From Trichoplax sp. H2 (lineage: Eukaryota; Placozoa; Uniplacotomia; Trichoplacea), in NCBI GenBank assembly GCA_003344405.1, contig NOWV01000035.1, positions 248,001 through 312,000 of the forward strand: 64,000 nt of DNA, written 5' to 3'. The notes under the pieces were generated by a model. That model ran no database searches and was not told where the DNA came from. It saw only the letters and a list, made by a program, of their open reading frames with translations. The stretch's first letter is position 1. Each line of letters opens with the position of its first letter. This document shows positions 32,685 to 47,030 of this stretch, in pieces. The translations under genes were made by a program, and so were the position numbers.

Positions 32685-35600
32685 ATGAAGGCGATCTCAG
32701 TAGCTATCTTATTGCTTGCACTATCTTACTCTGCTAATGCAGGTCACAATGCCAACGCATGGCGAAACAAAGTCATCTATCAGGTAAATCCTCTAAAATT
32801 TACAACAATATTAATGTCGTCACTTCAATTAGGGAATAATCCCAATCTGCCTTCACTCATCTTGAGTTTTTCTTTACTTTACATATTTACTAAATTGCTG
32901 TATACTGTAGAAATTTAGAATTGCAATTGCCATAGATAATAATATTGCGTTTATACTGTCCTGGACAACATAGGCATCTATACAATAACTTCATTATAAT
33001 TGCGTCCTCACGCTTTCCTAGTAACACTGGAATGAATAATTTCTAGCATTAAATTCATTTCAGATGTTAAAATTTTTAAAACCTTTGAGTTATTTGGCCA
33101 TTTATTGGCCATTCATATTTCTTGCTCGGTTTATTACCGGTACTATTTTTATTTGTAGTACATTATTTTATTCTTTTCAATAAAACCGAAATCTTCTGTC
33201 CCTGATTGATGGTCGAATTCCAGCAGATATGAATTCAGTAGTCTACCGATTCCTTTAATTTGAATTTGTAATACAATAAATTATCTACTCTATAATATAT
33301 ATCAATTTGATATCACCTATATTGGATTGCAAATAGAATAAATTGGCCATGTAATAAGTTACCGTCGTCTAAAGTCGTATGTTCCTATACTTCTGACAAT
33401 TAAATCATTTATATAAGCTACTTTGATACATTTTATAATTTTTATCCAATGTACAGGTTTTAGTCGACCGTTTTGCCGGCTACAATTCTAATTCATGGAG
33501 CTCTTGTAAAGATTTAAAGAGTTACTGTGGTGGTAGCTTCAAAGGTTTAAAGCAGAAATTAGGATATATCAAAAATATGGGATTTGATGCCGTTTGGATT
33601 TCACCTGTTGTAGAAAACACCGATTTAGGTTACCATGGCTATTGGGCTAAAGATATTTATAAGATTAATTCCTACTATGGTACATCTCAAGAACTAAAAG
33701 ACTTGGTAAATGAGGCTCACAAGCAGGGAGTTTGGATTATGTTGGATGTGTAAGAAAAATATATTTATTCCAACTCTAGAATCAAGATGACAATTGATAA
33801 TACAAATAATTCAATCATTGTTTTGAATATATTAAAATTATAAACCGATAATCAAAGCTATTACTAAAATTTGCCTTTATTTACTTTTTTAATCATGATA
33901 TCAATACTCTTGTAGTGTTGCCAATCATATGGGTTATGGAGACATTAGCACCTTCTACCCATTCGATCGTAATGAACATTATCACCCTGACTGTGAAATT
34001 AACAACTGGGGTAACCAATGGGAGGTAATAATTTTTAGCATATTGAATCCCTTTAGCCATATCCTCCATTCATGGAATCCTTTATTCCTGATTTATAAGC
34101 AGAGGTATATATCACCTTAACTAATTAACTGATTGAAATAGGTTGAAAACTGCCGTCTTGCTGGTTTACCTGATCTTAAACAAGAAAATAACTTTGTCAA
34201 AAATGAATTGAAATACTGGGTCAGCTGGATCGTCAAGGAATATAACTTTGATGGTATTCGCATTGATACTATCCCAGAGGTTCGTTTAAAGACACATCCA
34301 TTTTATAGAATGTAATTAACAAATCTGAGTTAAAAAATTCATCATCATATCAACCGATAGCAACTCTAAGCCTGTTTCAATATAGTACTTAGTACTCTTC
34401 CTACAGCCATAATTTATAAATCTTAGATAGCCATGCAATTAAATTATATCGATATTGAAGTAGACAAACCCAAATAGCTTAAAAATTTTTACTTCGTAAT
34501 TTAAAACACAGTCTCATGTGTAGAATTACTAACCTGTAGATTCCAGTTTGGTTCTGGTCTGAATTCCATACTTCTGCTAACGTTTTCACAATTGGAGAAG
34601 CTTTTAATGGTTTCGTAGACTATTTGAAGAAATATGTACCTCCTTTGGATTCAGTTTTGAACTACCCCATGTACTACGCTTTCAAAGACGTATACATGTA
34701 CAAACAATCCATGACTAGAATCCGTGATGTCTTAAACGAAGAAGTAAGTTACTATATACGTGACTTTAACTTGACAGATGTTTTAAATCATATAAGTTGT
34801 AAATAGATATTTCGATAAACTACAAATTCTATCATTTAACTCAATAAACTGAATAAGATTTAAGATATGGAGAGCATAGTACAGCACTTAATTGTGTAAT
34901 CGGCGTATATATTTATGTAATGCTTAAAAGAGCATAATTTGATTAAGCTAGGATAATATAAAACATAAATCATTATGACGAACGAAGTTAGAAGTATTTT
35001 TATTCATAGTTTCTCAAGCGGACAAATTAGCATTTCCAGCAAGAAAGCTTGGTGCAAGCATAACCACTCTTGACTTCAACTGATTGGAGTATTTTTTACT
35101 TTTCATTAAATTGTAGTATAGCAAATTCTCCGATGTTCAATTACTTGGTCTCTTCTTGGACAACCATGATGTTCCTCGTTTCTTGTACTTCAATAACGAT
35201 TGGACTTTGTTGAAGAACAACTTGGCTTGGATCTTGCTTGGTGAGGTAAGACCAATAGTCGACAATTTATGTAGAACAGCTACAATACTTACTCTCCAGT
35301 AAGCATGAAAAATATCTTGAACTAATTTCTATAAGACGATTAGAGCGTTTTCCTCGTGTAAAGGTTTGCATATCTATTTCAGGGTATCCCAATTGTATAC
35401 TATGGTACCGAACAAGCTTATGCTGGTGGTAATGATCCAAATAATCGTGAATCTTTGTTTCCAAATTTCAACCAGAATCACTGGATGTATGATGTAAGTC
35501 ATCTTCGTCAGATTCTATTCGTTCGGTGTAAATAGTTTATGTCGATCATACATCTTATAAAAATATTTTTAAGAATTACTAAAATGTCTTCTAATCACAT

Positions 35601-36472
35601 AGATATAGTTATCAGACGTTACTTATACTATATGCTTGAACAACTCTACCGCGCTATAGTATAGTAGATTAATTTTTGAATCCATGTCCAATCTCACAAT
35701 ATTGTACCTATTGTATCTTTTAAGAATCGCTAGAATATTTTTAAATTGTCAAACTTACTTTATATAAGATTGTATCGTAAAAAACCTTTGCTGTTCTATA
35801 ATATAGAAAAGGAAATTTCTAATCAATACCAAATATGATTTCCATAGTAGCTATAAATAAGATAGCATTATGGGATAGGTATCTTTATACATCTATACTA
35901 TAGAGTAACTTTAAAGCTCTAGTAAAATGAGCAATTTATAGACTCGATATATGTTGTAGTTTCCATAGTATTAGTTATACGTAGATTCATCAAGATTACT
36001 TTTTATCCAACATTGTATGTCAAGTAAAAATTAGATTCATAATAGACTATAATTATCACGCTGGTAAAATGCATAACTCATTTCTTTTACTATAGTGAAA
36101 TTATTACACTAGTAAAATAAACAACCCATTTTTTTTAATATCGTTAACGAATTAAATACTTTTATTATCCGCCAATAGTACATCAAAACAGTCAATGACT
36201 ACCGTAAAACTGTAATCAACTACAACGGCCAGGCTTATGTTGAAAGATATGTTAGCAACGACTTCTTCGCATGGTCTAAGGGAAATACCTTGGTCGTTAC
36301 TAGCAATGTTGGTTCTGGTGGTAGCACAAGTAAAACTATCAGCTATCTACCATATAGTGTTGGTACTTCTATCGTTAACGTTCTTGACTCTAGCGAAAAA
36401 CATACCGTCCAAAGCTGGGGTATTTATGTTACTATTAGCAATGGTCAACCCAAGATCTTCAAACGATTATAA
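32685..36472 (+). CDS. Secreted GH13 alpha-amylase, fungal (TAKA-like) type, 458 residues
   Basis: Hydrolyses alpha-1,4 bonds in starch and glycogen; probably an extracellular digestive enzyme. Exons 32685-32783, 33457-33749, 33916-34024, 34142-34279, 34540-34743, 35117-35245, 35383-35493 and 36179-36472 join in frame. A signal peptide is clear (MKAISVAILLLALSYSANAG). The (beta/alpha)8 motifs are in order: VDRFAGYN, CKDLKSYCGG (first disulphide pair), GFDAVWISPV, YHGYWAKDIY, DVVANHMG, a second Cys pair ending ENCRLAGLPDL, GIRIDT with nucleophile D209, TIGEA with acid/base E233, and LDNHD with D299. PIVYYGTEQAYAGGNDPNNR follows. The C-terminal about 97 residues form a short beta domain. The layout and Cys pattern resemble Aspergillus-type amylases rather than the classical animal amylases. 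Intact; length is close to the fungal 478 residues. Confidence 0.94.
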
Positions 36473-39400
36473 GTAAGAATTTTCTCTTACAATTTAAAAA
36501 TGAAAGGTTTCGCCTTATTCCTCTACCATTAGCTCAATTTACTTCATAATTTATACTGCTGCAGATCTATTCAATTAATCATCAGATGATAAGTAATTAT
36601 TTACCGGTATCCTTCAATGTTAAAATTTGATAGATCTATGGCTATAACCTACATATCCATAACAAATATTGTAGACCACCCTCAGTTAGCTTGCTAATCT
36701 ACCATGTGATACGCCACGTTAACTATTTCATTTCTTTTTGTGTTCGCCTGATCTAGGTCATAAAATTACTGCTGTCCCTTGCTTCTGTAATATCAGGACG
36801 TTGGCATAAAGTTTTATCATAGAAATTGATACTTAAGCTTGTAGCTTGCTCGCTAGACTAGTTATTTGTCCGTGATATAACAGAAAGTATTATAGAAATA
36901 ACATAACTAACTAGAGTTAAATGTAGGCATCCTTCACATTTATCATCATTAAAATCTCAGCAGTTATTGGGGATTTCACTGGTAAATCCTCTTACTGCAG
37001 TCACAAAGAAAATTAAGGATGCTACATATTCTTATGTAGGAAATTAGTACTAATAAAGATGATATTGCATTAAATTGCCAATTTGTCACTATTGTAAAGG
37101 GTATAAGTTTATACCAGTGAATTTTGCTATCCGAATGCTTATCAACATGTCTTATCGTATCATTTCCATATCAAAAATTAGTAATATAGACAATATTGCA
37201 GGATTTAAAATCGCGGTTAACTGTCAAACCGCCATGCTCCCAATAAGATTGTAATAAAATTCAAATCCAAAGAAACGTCAGTGGAAAGTAATAGCTTCAT
37301 TACAATTTATTGGAAGTCTAAAAAACATTAACGGAGGATAATAACTAACCATTAACATAAAGATCTCTCTATATATACAACTGGCAAACATCATCTGCCA
37401 TGCTACAAGTTACTATAGCTTCCTAATTAATACAGTAGGAGCTTCTACTCACATCATAGCTCCTTATATTATCGTCTATCTTTCCAAATACGACATAGAT
37501 AACAACTGATTACATTGTTCATATACTGTACTTTTAGTCGACAAGACTATTATAATCATCATAATAGATACGATATCTCTACTAATATAGGCTCTCCTAT
37601 ATTAACGTCAACAGCTATTTAAGTTAGTTAATGTCGCTAACTTTGCAAAGATTCTTCTGGTTTATACATGAATATGAGAATTTATTGAAAATTGTAATGT
37701 CGATATTAGGTAAAGAGCTAGAATTGTTGATTGGAGGTAGAGGAAGTTAGTAGAACATACTGCCATTGCGAAAAACTAACTAAAATTATTCAATTCGCGA
37801 TGATGGATATTACTGCGATCTTAAAATACAATCATTTCATAAGCTCAGGACATTTACAACTATTGAAACTTTAGAAATATAAATCAACAACCGGATACAT
37901 TGTATAGTAAATACTGTATTACGAGTTAACATGAGAAATGATATACAAGTTTTAGTATTATTCCCATTTTATCTCTTGTTCTCTTTTTTTTTAACGAAAT
38001 ATTTGAGTTTTTTCGGATAGATGATCGCACTATAAAATTTCTGTATCAAAATTAATATTACCTTGCATCATAAAATCTAGCCAAATGAAAAGTTTTTTCT
38101 TACACAGCTAACTCTTGTGAAAGATAATTCAGATTCGAAATCGCCATGTTGTACTATATATGGCACTAACAATCATGAAACGTGAATTATCCAACTTGAT
38201 CCCAATGTTTAAGGTTAATAACCAACTAAAATGATCGTCGTGGTATACATAGACATGATCCAGCTTGTACAATTGAATAACATAACGTTCCATTTATTTT
38301 TAGGTTAATAAATGTGAAACTTACTTAATTTTTGAAATGTTTCCTTTAATGAAGCCTATCTCACTGTAATCCTTTCCTTATCGACAAAGTATTTTAATGA
38401 ATCCTTGATAAACCAATGATAGTGTAAAAGTCAAACTAGTACCTGTAGCATTTTAGCTAAACTGATATATAAAGATAGGATTAAATTTCTCTTACATGGC
38501 AGCTAGGTAAAACTTTTATAAAGTTATAAGTTATTAGCTTAATAAACAACTTTTACATCACCATTTTTAGTGAATATGTCTTCATCACTCTTCTTACACT
38601 AACTGTAACTATTGTAATTATTCTACGACTGTAAAAAATCTATCCCATGTCAATCATAAGCATTTCAACTCATAATGGTGGACCAAACAATCGTTTAGTA
38701 TCGATAAATTAGTAAATACTTATTTAATAGCAAGAATAATGTTTGATACTCCATAACTAGTAGACAAATTTAAATTCGAATGAAATGAAATTGGAGCTAT
38801 AAGAAAGATCTAAGCAGATATCTGTATAAAGTTATCGAAATTCTTTAATCATATTTTGCTAAATACATTTTGTATTTACTCAATTGTACTTATTAAGGGG
38901 ATTAAATGGAATTCCGATAGATAGACCAGCTTCATTTTACTTTCTCTTTCGAGTAATAGCCTAGTTTTTTAAATCTGAATTTGTTTAGAGTAAAACAAGG
39001 ATAGTGTAAATCTTTATCGTATGGGCTATAGTACTGACAATAATCACGTACAGATTACTTTACTCGAAATATTTTGGAGTATTAAGCGGTTAAATATTCC
39101 CTTGTAGTGCCGCCTCAAATATGCTTGGATTGTGATTTGTAAGACTGTACGAGAGCAGTAGTACTCGTATGTTAGATTGTATGATTTTGAAGATATCTAT
39201 TTGTAAAAGAGGTTTACATACGTATTATCTTGATACTATTGAGATCTTCATATTTAAATTTCATGATAATAATAGATAGCGCTAATTATGTTAGTACTGA
39301 GAGAGTTGCATTGTGGCGCTTTAATTAGACGCGTGAATAATGAATAGTTCGCGTAATGATAAACTGTTACCTTGCGACTTAATTGGTAAGATATGATTGT

Positions 39401-42089
39401 AAAGTGTAAAATCCATTCTGTAACAAAGGGTATATAAACCACGAGCTTTCGCTGTAAAACATAATCCAGAGATAGTCCTATTGAAGCTAGATAATTCTTG
39501 GTAGTTGTATGACGAACCTAATCTATGTAATAAAGTGAAGTTTACAAGAAACTGTAGTTTTTTTCTATTTTTGAGAAGACACTTTATAACATCATTATTT
39601 ACATTTACCGGTAACTAATAAAATATTTTAATTATTTAAAGGTGATTACGATTAACCGAATAAGAGACAAAGGTAGAATCAAAATAGATCATATTTAAAA
39701 GGAATGTTTACTCATGAGATATATTATACATTACGGTTGCAGTAATTTACTAGAATTACTCTCTTGTATTTAATGAATAGTAAAAATATCAAGTATCAAA
39801 ATTTTGAATATTAAAATCGTTCGTAATTGTATGCGGCTAAAGTCGAATTATTAATAATAAATATCCTTCAGAGAAATGAAAAGACGTAAGTTCTAATTTA
39901 CTAAAGTACTTCTATAATCGCGATATTATTTTAAATAGATTGTAATAACCAGCCTCGATATATAATTTGTAGCTTATAAACTGTCTTGTGTCATTCAAAA
40001 GTGAAAGGAAGCTATAAGACGTGCCTAGATATCCCTCATCAGTAAATAAAATTTGATCAATTTTATCTAATAGAATTACACTGCCTTCTAATTGATATAA
40101 AGCTACAAGATTAGACGAATCAAGATCTAGTTTCCTCAAATTTTCAAACCAATTCTTAATAAAGTAATTGTTGTACATATAGTAAGCTGCAGAGATACGC
40201 GTATTAGATTGCCTTGACTTATTACCAATAAGGCATCAAGCGTAGCATCTCCATTGTAAATCACGAATTTACGATTTATTCTAATCCATAATAATTATAG
40301 AGCTTTCTTTAGTTTTCCTGTTTGTTTCTTCCAGGACTCTAATCAATATAACTGGTAGGAGCACTATCTTCAGGGTTAGAGGAAGTAATACAATACTGAA
40401 GACTGTTGAATATTAACTAAAATCTCAAATTGGCTATAGAACATTTCTCGTATTTTTTAAAGGCTTATATGTTATAAATTTTTATAATTTATTTTAATGG
40501 CTCATATTCTCTTATAGCTGGTACATCAGGTGGGCTTTTCAGCTGAATAAACAAAAATATTGAACAAAATACCTAAATATAGCTTATCGTTTTTTGTCTG
40601 CCATATCAATAATTTACATTTTTTAATGACTTTGTAGACACATTAGCTACTTTATTATGTTTCTTACTAGTTATTAATAAAAAAATTCAGGTACTTAAAT
40701 TTTAGGGCACCTTAATAATCGAAAATCAGAGCATGAATAGTAACCATACAACTAGAATAAATTCAGACTTGAACGAGAAATTTGAAGTGTTGTTCATTTT
40801 ATAAGCAGTACAGATCGCTACTTAATTTACATGCAATCAAGAAGTGTCTTTATACATCACCCCAACGGTAAAAAATGAGTAACGAAAAATACACAAAATT
40901 GTTATTCATAGAATATTTTTTAATACCTATAGTAATCTTATCCTGACAAATAAACTATCAATGCATGTGTACCATACGCAAATATTACGTATGTTTATAT
41001 TCTTTGCTAAGGCTTGCTACGACAAATATCATTAAATTGATTAAAGATATAAATGAGCATTCACCATTGAAATTTATAGTAGAAACAGTTTTAAGATGTA
41101 TATATATATATAATACATGATAAAACATGATAAAGATAATAGCACTTATTGTAACTTATTTTTCCAGCTTCGATTATTGAAAACTTTATTATGTGTGTCT
41201 TGACATTCTATCTTCCAATTATTCTATTTATATAGATCCTATATAGCTGTATTGAAATTTTAAAAAATTATTATTGTATGTTTAATATTATTAACTGACT
41301 AGGTTGAGCTCTTAACATTTCAAAAGCACTCGATTTTTGAATAATTTAATTTAAGAGGCTGGCTAAAGCAGTATTATTAGATTCTAGAAATTAACGATCG
41401 TGATACAATAAATGGAATGACATGTTGGCGATGATTGCTTCGTATTGCCATTAATAAATGCTGTTGTTAATGTACGTGGGCTATAAAAAAGTATCAATGT
41501 TTCCGGCAGATGAAATTAGCTAAAGCAGAAATTAAGAGTCTCAGCGCAATTCTGCTACTTTCTTAACTAGCAGATTTCCAATAATTTAAAAATTTATAAA
41601 CTGATTACGAAACTAAAACTGAATAGTGAGTGGATTAGTATTTTAGATTTTATTTCATATTTAACCACTTCTAGTTTATTATCTGACTTTCAGAGTATTT
41701 AGTTCATAGAATTTCATCTCTATAATAATTCAATTACAATTATAGAGAATATTCTGCTGGTACTACTGTAGTCGGTCACGATAAATTCTTTTTATTACCC
41801 CTAACAATTGAATTAAAATAGTATATGTGTGTTTTTGTCAGATAAGATGTTATTTGAATCTTTAATGACAATGCTTTATCGTTACATTAATAACTTTATT
41901 AAAGTTGTTTTTAATTCTATGCCGAAATAGTATAATAATCATAATTGCCATCTGGTATTGTTTTTATTTCCTGTATCGGAAGCAATTAGCAGGGCATATA
42001 ATAATTATTATTGCCGACATTATAGCAAATAGGTCAAATGTGTTATGACTATGGAGTAAATAATTTAACGCGTTTGCCCCAAAGATATC
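36473..42089. other. 5.6-kb AT-rich spacer, no recognised gene
   Basis: Very AT-rich, with no gene that can be supported. A minus-strand frame at 39912-40178 (88 codons, preceded by a CTGCAG acceptor-like site) has protein-like composition but no recognised motif and no partner exons were found. No repeats were noted. Confidence 0.5.
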
Positions 42090-42179
42090 TATATAAAGGG
42101 TTGTTAAAGTTATCAACATTAAAGTATCGTCACCTTAAATTTGATAGCGTTTGTTCACCGCTAGAAAACCGACCATCAG
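42090..42179 (+). promoter_or_regulatory. TATA box and 5' untranslated exon of the 42.4-kb peptide gene
   Basis: TATATAAAG at 42090-42098 is followed by a region ending in CATCAG|GTATGA at 42179, a good splice donor. The matching acceptor (GTCTAG, ending 42396) lies one base before the ATG. This implies a 217-nt intron in the 5' UTR. Transcript start is not determined. Confidence 0.55.
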
Positions 42180-42397
42180 GTATGAAATATGCACTTGAAG
42201 ACATTTTTTAAAGTAGTTCTTAAGTAAATATCTTAGCTTTAGTTTCATCCCAGTATTAATTAAAAGTAAGATTATGATCTACAGACATCTTCGATCGGTT
42301 AAACACTAAGTAAAAATAAGAAGTAGTTTGCAACTTGTAAGTAAATATCAATTAGACTAATTAGAATATTTTTCCATTTCCGTTGCATAAGTCTAGT

Positions 42398-42742
42398 ATG
42401 TCCAGCTTTATTTGTATGCTTGCCATCTTGGTTGCTACTTTGACCATTTGTCACGCTATCGAAGATCGCAACGATCATAAATTCTGTATAGCATTAATGG
42501 AGAAACTTGAACACGACAAAGATATCCAGCGAAAATGTGAGGCCATAAAGCTGTTAGATATCTTAGTCAAAGACAAGGATAGTTTAGGAGTTCTTATTCA
42601 CAAAACTGAAGCGAATAATAAGGGAGAAAAGACAAATCTTAATAGAAATAAAACAATCTTCGACAAATTACAAAAGATAGGACGGAGACTATACCACCAA
42701 GTTAAAGAACGAGACGACGAGCCAGAGCTTATTTTTGGCTAA
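42398..42742 (+). CDS. Small secreted prepropeptide-like protein, 114 residues
   Basis: I do not recognise a named family. The protein starts MSSFICMLAILVATLTICHA, a good signal peptide. The mature part has two Cys (30 and 47) flanking a charged helix-like segment, then a basic region with KIGRR at 93-97, which reads as an amidation Gly followed by a dibasic cleavage site. It ends in Leu-Ile-Phe-Gly directly before the stop, a second possible amidation donor. The signal peptide is paralogous to that of the gene at 53762: Phe4, Cys6, Ile17 and Cys18 coincide, with conservative residues between. Expected to enter the secretory pathway and perhaps be processed to peptides (inference). It could instead be a small secreted effector acting whole. 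Confidence 0.7.
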   Translation: MSSFICMLAILVATLTICHAIEDRNDHKFCIALMEKLEHDKDIQRKCEAIKLLDILVKDKDSLGVLIHKTEANNKGEKTNLNRNKTIFDKLQKIGRRLYHQVKERDDEPELIFG

Positions 42743-45700
42743 TTATTTCTAATTGTAACTTTGTTACAATCCAAATTCCATATCAAAACGAAAATGACAT
42801 AATGATGTGTGTCAGAAAATAGAAAATGTGTAGAATAATCAATGGATAATATAATCTATGTGAAAGGATTGAAAGTATTTAGAATTATTAATTTTCTTCT
42901 CTTGGCATACTCTGTAAGTGCTCATATGAATTTTTAGTATTAGCTGAAATTATAATATAGATTATCTATTAGTATACATTAATATGCTTAGTCTAAGTCA
43001 GGAAGCGATATTTTAGTGCCGAAACTCTAAATTGATTAGTTTCATATAGACCTCTATATATTAAAATATGCGATATGGATTCTAATAAATGCATCATTAA
43101 TAACGACTGATAAAGCTGGCTCAATATGATTTATTATGTCTACGTATGGTTTTCTTCACATACTGAAAGTTTAACCGATAGATTTACTCAATGGTAGTGG
43201 ATCAACTAAATCTTCTAGAAAAATATAATCAATTACAAATTAGCATTTGACGTATTAAGTAACTATTAAAGAAACACAGCATTCGACATCAAGCATGATA
43301 ATTGTTTACAACATGTGAAGATCATAAAATGCTGTTATCATCTAGTTTTATGGGCAAAAGTGGGAAAATGATCAAATGGAACAGGAAGAATCTTATTAAC
43401 TCCTTTATTTTTTTCACATCAATTCTATTGAATAAAACATAAATACAATAGCTAGTAGTATTTTGAAACTATTATAATTTCCTCTTTTTCCGGACTATAA
43501 ATATTTTTTGGGAAAAATGCGATGTAGAAGTATCCATTAAAAGAATGCTTAAATAGTAGCCATGATTGAAGCTAGTCAATCGTCATTTACAAAGCTCCTC
43601 TCAACCACCATCAATCTGAAAATTGTATAATTACGTAAATGCTATATTCAATTTACCAACGCATATTGGTACGTATTATTATTACGTCGAGATAAAAGAT
43701 ATACAGTACAACACTCTAGCAAACACTATCCGGTAAAATGATTATCAAATAAATTACTGCACATATACTAATAGTTTTTTCAAGTAAATGATCTTAAAAC
43801 AGCTTCAAATCCATATTCAGGGTAGTAGAATAAGTTTATATTTTAGAAAGGGTTTACTGTCACAATTTCAATTTTGTGACAAGGAAACGTACAGTAAAAG
43901 TCATAAGAATTACTGACTTAAACACCCTTTTACTAAACGTTAAACACACACTGCGAGTACTGTAAAGATAGAACTTTTACTAGTATAGACACATCTACAA
44001 CTTTTCACCGTACTACTCAACTCAAACGTTCCCGTTTATATAGAAACCGCCTAATCTGTCAACAACAACAGCAATATTATTATACCCTACTTGGAGAGGC
44101 ATCTCGAACTGAGATGTTCCTTACTCAGCTTTTCTATCAGTAAATACTTTAATCTCTTACTCACATTTAATCTTAATCTGAGCATGTATGTTGTCTAATT
44201 CAACTATTAATAGCTAGAATTTGAATCATCTTACTACTATCTACACATAATAACAATCAACATCAAATATGTAATAAACTATCACAAATATTATCCACGT
44301 TAAGGCCTCATTTATCTTTCCTAGCACTACAAACATGGATATTCTCTATTTTAGCTACTACTGTATTTATTAAACTATAATAACAGTAAGGTAATACCGT
44401 AACGGAAGGGTTAGTAAACTTATCAGTAAAGATATTTACAAATAATTGTAGTATTATCGCTTTGAAACAGTATAAAATAATTAGAAATCATGATAAAGTG
44501 AAGCAGTTTAAGCCTACTTTACAACAGATATTGATTTTAAAATTAGATTTTTCTTAATTCTTCTTCCCGCACATCATATATATGATTATAGTTAAAACTT
44601 CAGCTATATCATACAAATGCTATCCTCATTTGATGTGGCGCAATAGTTAGCAAAATATAGAAGGTGTGTAGTGTAGCAAAATTCGGTAAGTTAGTGAGTC
44701 AAATATTTAATACCAATTATCGTAATTAAAAATGTGAATGCTGCTAGCTCACCTTGTACTTAGCATGTAACATCATTATTTATAGCAAAACATGCATGTA
44801 CATACACACAGACAAGATTATTATATATCTTAGGATGGGATTACAGTTCATGAAGAAAAACCAATCAGAGAGGCAAAGGTGACGAAGCACAAACACTATT
44901 ACCATGCACCTTATTTTTAACAATTCAATTTTTTGCTGCCTTAAAAAAGGTACGAGCTAAAGATGTGCCGTACATCACGACAATATTATCGTAAATTTGC
45001 AATAAATCCATTCTAAGGTTAAATATTTATATATGGGCTAGATTGGATATCAAATCACTTTAATTCTAGTTTTAGCACGTCTCTTTGAATAATTAAAGAT
45101 TTTTTATAAGAAATAGCCTCCTTCACTTTTCATTCTTGTTAAGCCTACCCACTGTATGATATTGGATAAAGCTTGACTAAGTTACAGTTTTAGAATTATG
45201 TATTAATACAGATAAATTCTACGTATGAGTTGATTATAAGATGATAGCAAGTCATTCCTAATAAATGATTTATTGAGTAACCTTCTAACTATACTTAATT
45301 TGCCGGTACAATTAAGCCAATGATATACTCATGGCCCATAGTAAGCTATATTTTCGTATATCACAATAACACAATCATTAGTTTTTGTACTCTTACTTAA
45401 ATCATTTATTAGAATTTTATGATTCCTTAGGCATACATTTATTTAATTCTATTTTAAAAGTTATATTAGACTCTATTTTTATCTATACCAAATATTTAAG
45501 ACTAATGGAAAGAATGATCTTGGGTTAGTAAACTAAAACTGCTTCATATATGCTTAAAAGGATTACTCTGCATACCTAAATCGGAGTTTAGAATCAATCT
45601 TAGTTAGCTTTGTCTTGAATATGAATTTCTTCTCATAATATAATAGGCAGACAGACAGACAAGAAAATAATGATCCTTTTAATAGATATATTCTCCTTAA

Positions 45701-47030
45701 TTTTTTGTCCATTATAAAATTTTATATACAGTACAATTAATTCAGCTGTGTCAATATTTTTGCATGTATGAGGTGTTTCTGATTTACTAGCGGTAAAAGA
45801 TTAATATACTTCAATAATGATTAGTTTAGTTTAATTTAATGATCAAAGTTATTGCCGTGACCTTGTAATCTTATAGAAGGAATTAATCCAGACTTTTAAC
45901 TTGCATGGCTATGAATACAAAAAGAAATCTAATTTTTCCAGTGCCATATCTACCATGTGTACTTTACTGCTTGATTTTAAAAGTAACTGAACTAGTCTAG
46001 CTGCTTAAATTTAAAAAATTTAACTTCCTTTGATACCAAATTATTCAGTAACAATCATGAAGTGAATTAGTTTAAATATTATCTAGCTCAGCTGCAATTT
46101 ACAAAGCGAAACCAATGCAAATTTTAAATTTTAATACATTGATATCTCAAAATCGATACTTTTTTTAAGTACTGTATTCTGCAAAGGGAGCTGACGGAAT
46201 TTGAGTCGACTGCCGTACCTTAAAATAATGTATTCTAAGCTAGTTTCAGGCCAATTACTAAATTTAAGATTTTGTAGATTCAACCTACATTGTAATCTGA
46301 CATCTTAACCGAGTACAGAATGGGTCTTTCTTAAATAATTTTTAATAATATCGCCAGCGCACATATCAAAATGAATTGCAACATATCCTTTATGTATTTC
46401 CTATCCTATGCGAATATGATTTGCGCCATAGAATTAGCTGATAATTAAATCACTCATTTTATAATATACTTATTAGTATTCGTTTTTGTCATAATTCTAG
46501 AATATAAACGATATTGCTATCGTTAATTTAGATTTAGAGTAGTATAACTTTATTTTCTACTTTAAAATATGTTAGAACACGCACATAGAGCGAGATAATC
46601 ATGATCCAGACAGAACACGATCTGACCTTTTGAGCCCCCTTATGAATTAGATATCTAAGTAATTCACTAGCTGTTACTGGAAAATAATTAGTTTCATAAT
46701 CGAAAACCCTAACGAGAAGCTATCAATTGTATAACGATCGATACAACGTATTTGTGTAGAACAGTAATCTTTAACACCGTGACAATAAATAATTCAATAT
46801 TTGTGCAAGTCAGTACGTGAAATATTGTACGAAAATTATATTGTGATGATCAGTGACTATAGCTTGCGTAACATGAATTTCAATAAAGTATCACATTGAA
46901 GTTACAGTGATTATCGCTGTAAAATTATAATTGAATAAGAAAAGTCGATACCAATATGCAAATAATAATTATAAAATTATCTTCAAAGCATATTAATCCA
47001 TAGAGCAAAATCAACACATTAGAATCTACT
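42743..47030. other. 4.3-kb AT-rich spacer
   Basis: No gene is recognised. There is a small hairpin around 43859-43880 (GTCACAA and TTGTGAC arms). Otherwise featureless. Confidence 0.45.

Noticed and set aside
39912-40178. An 88-codon minus-strand frame with protein-like composition
   Set aside because: No recognised domain and no adjoining exons found; kept only as a note in the spacer entry.
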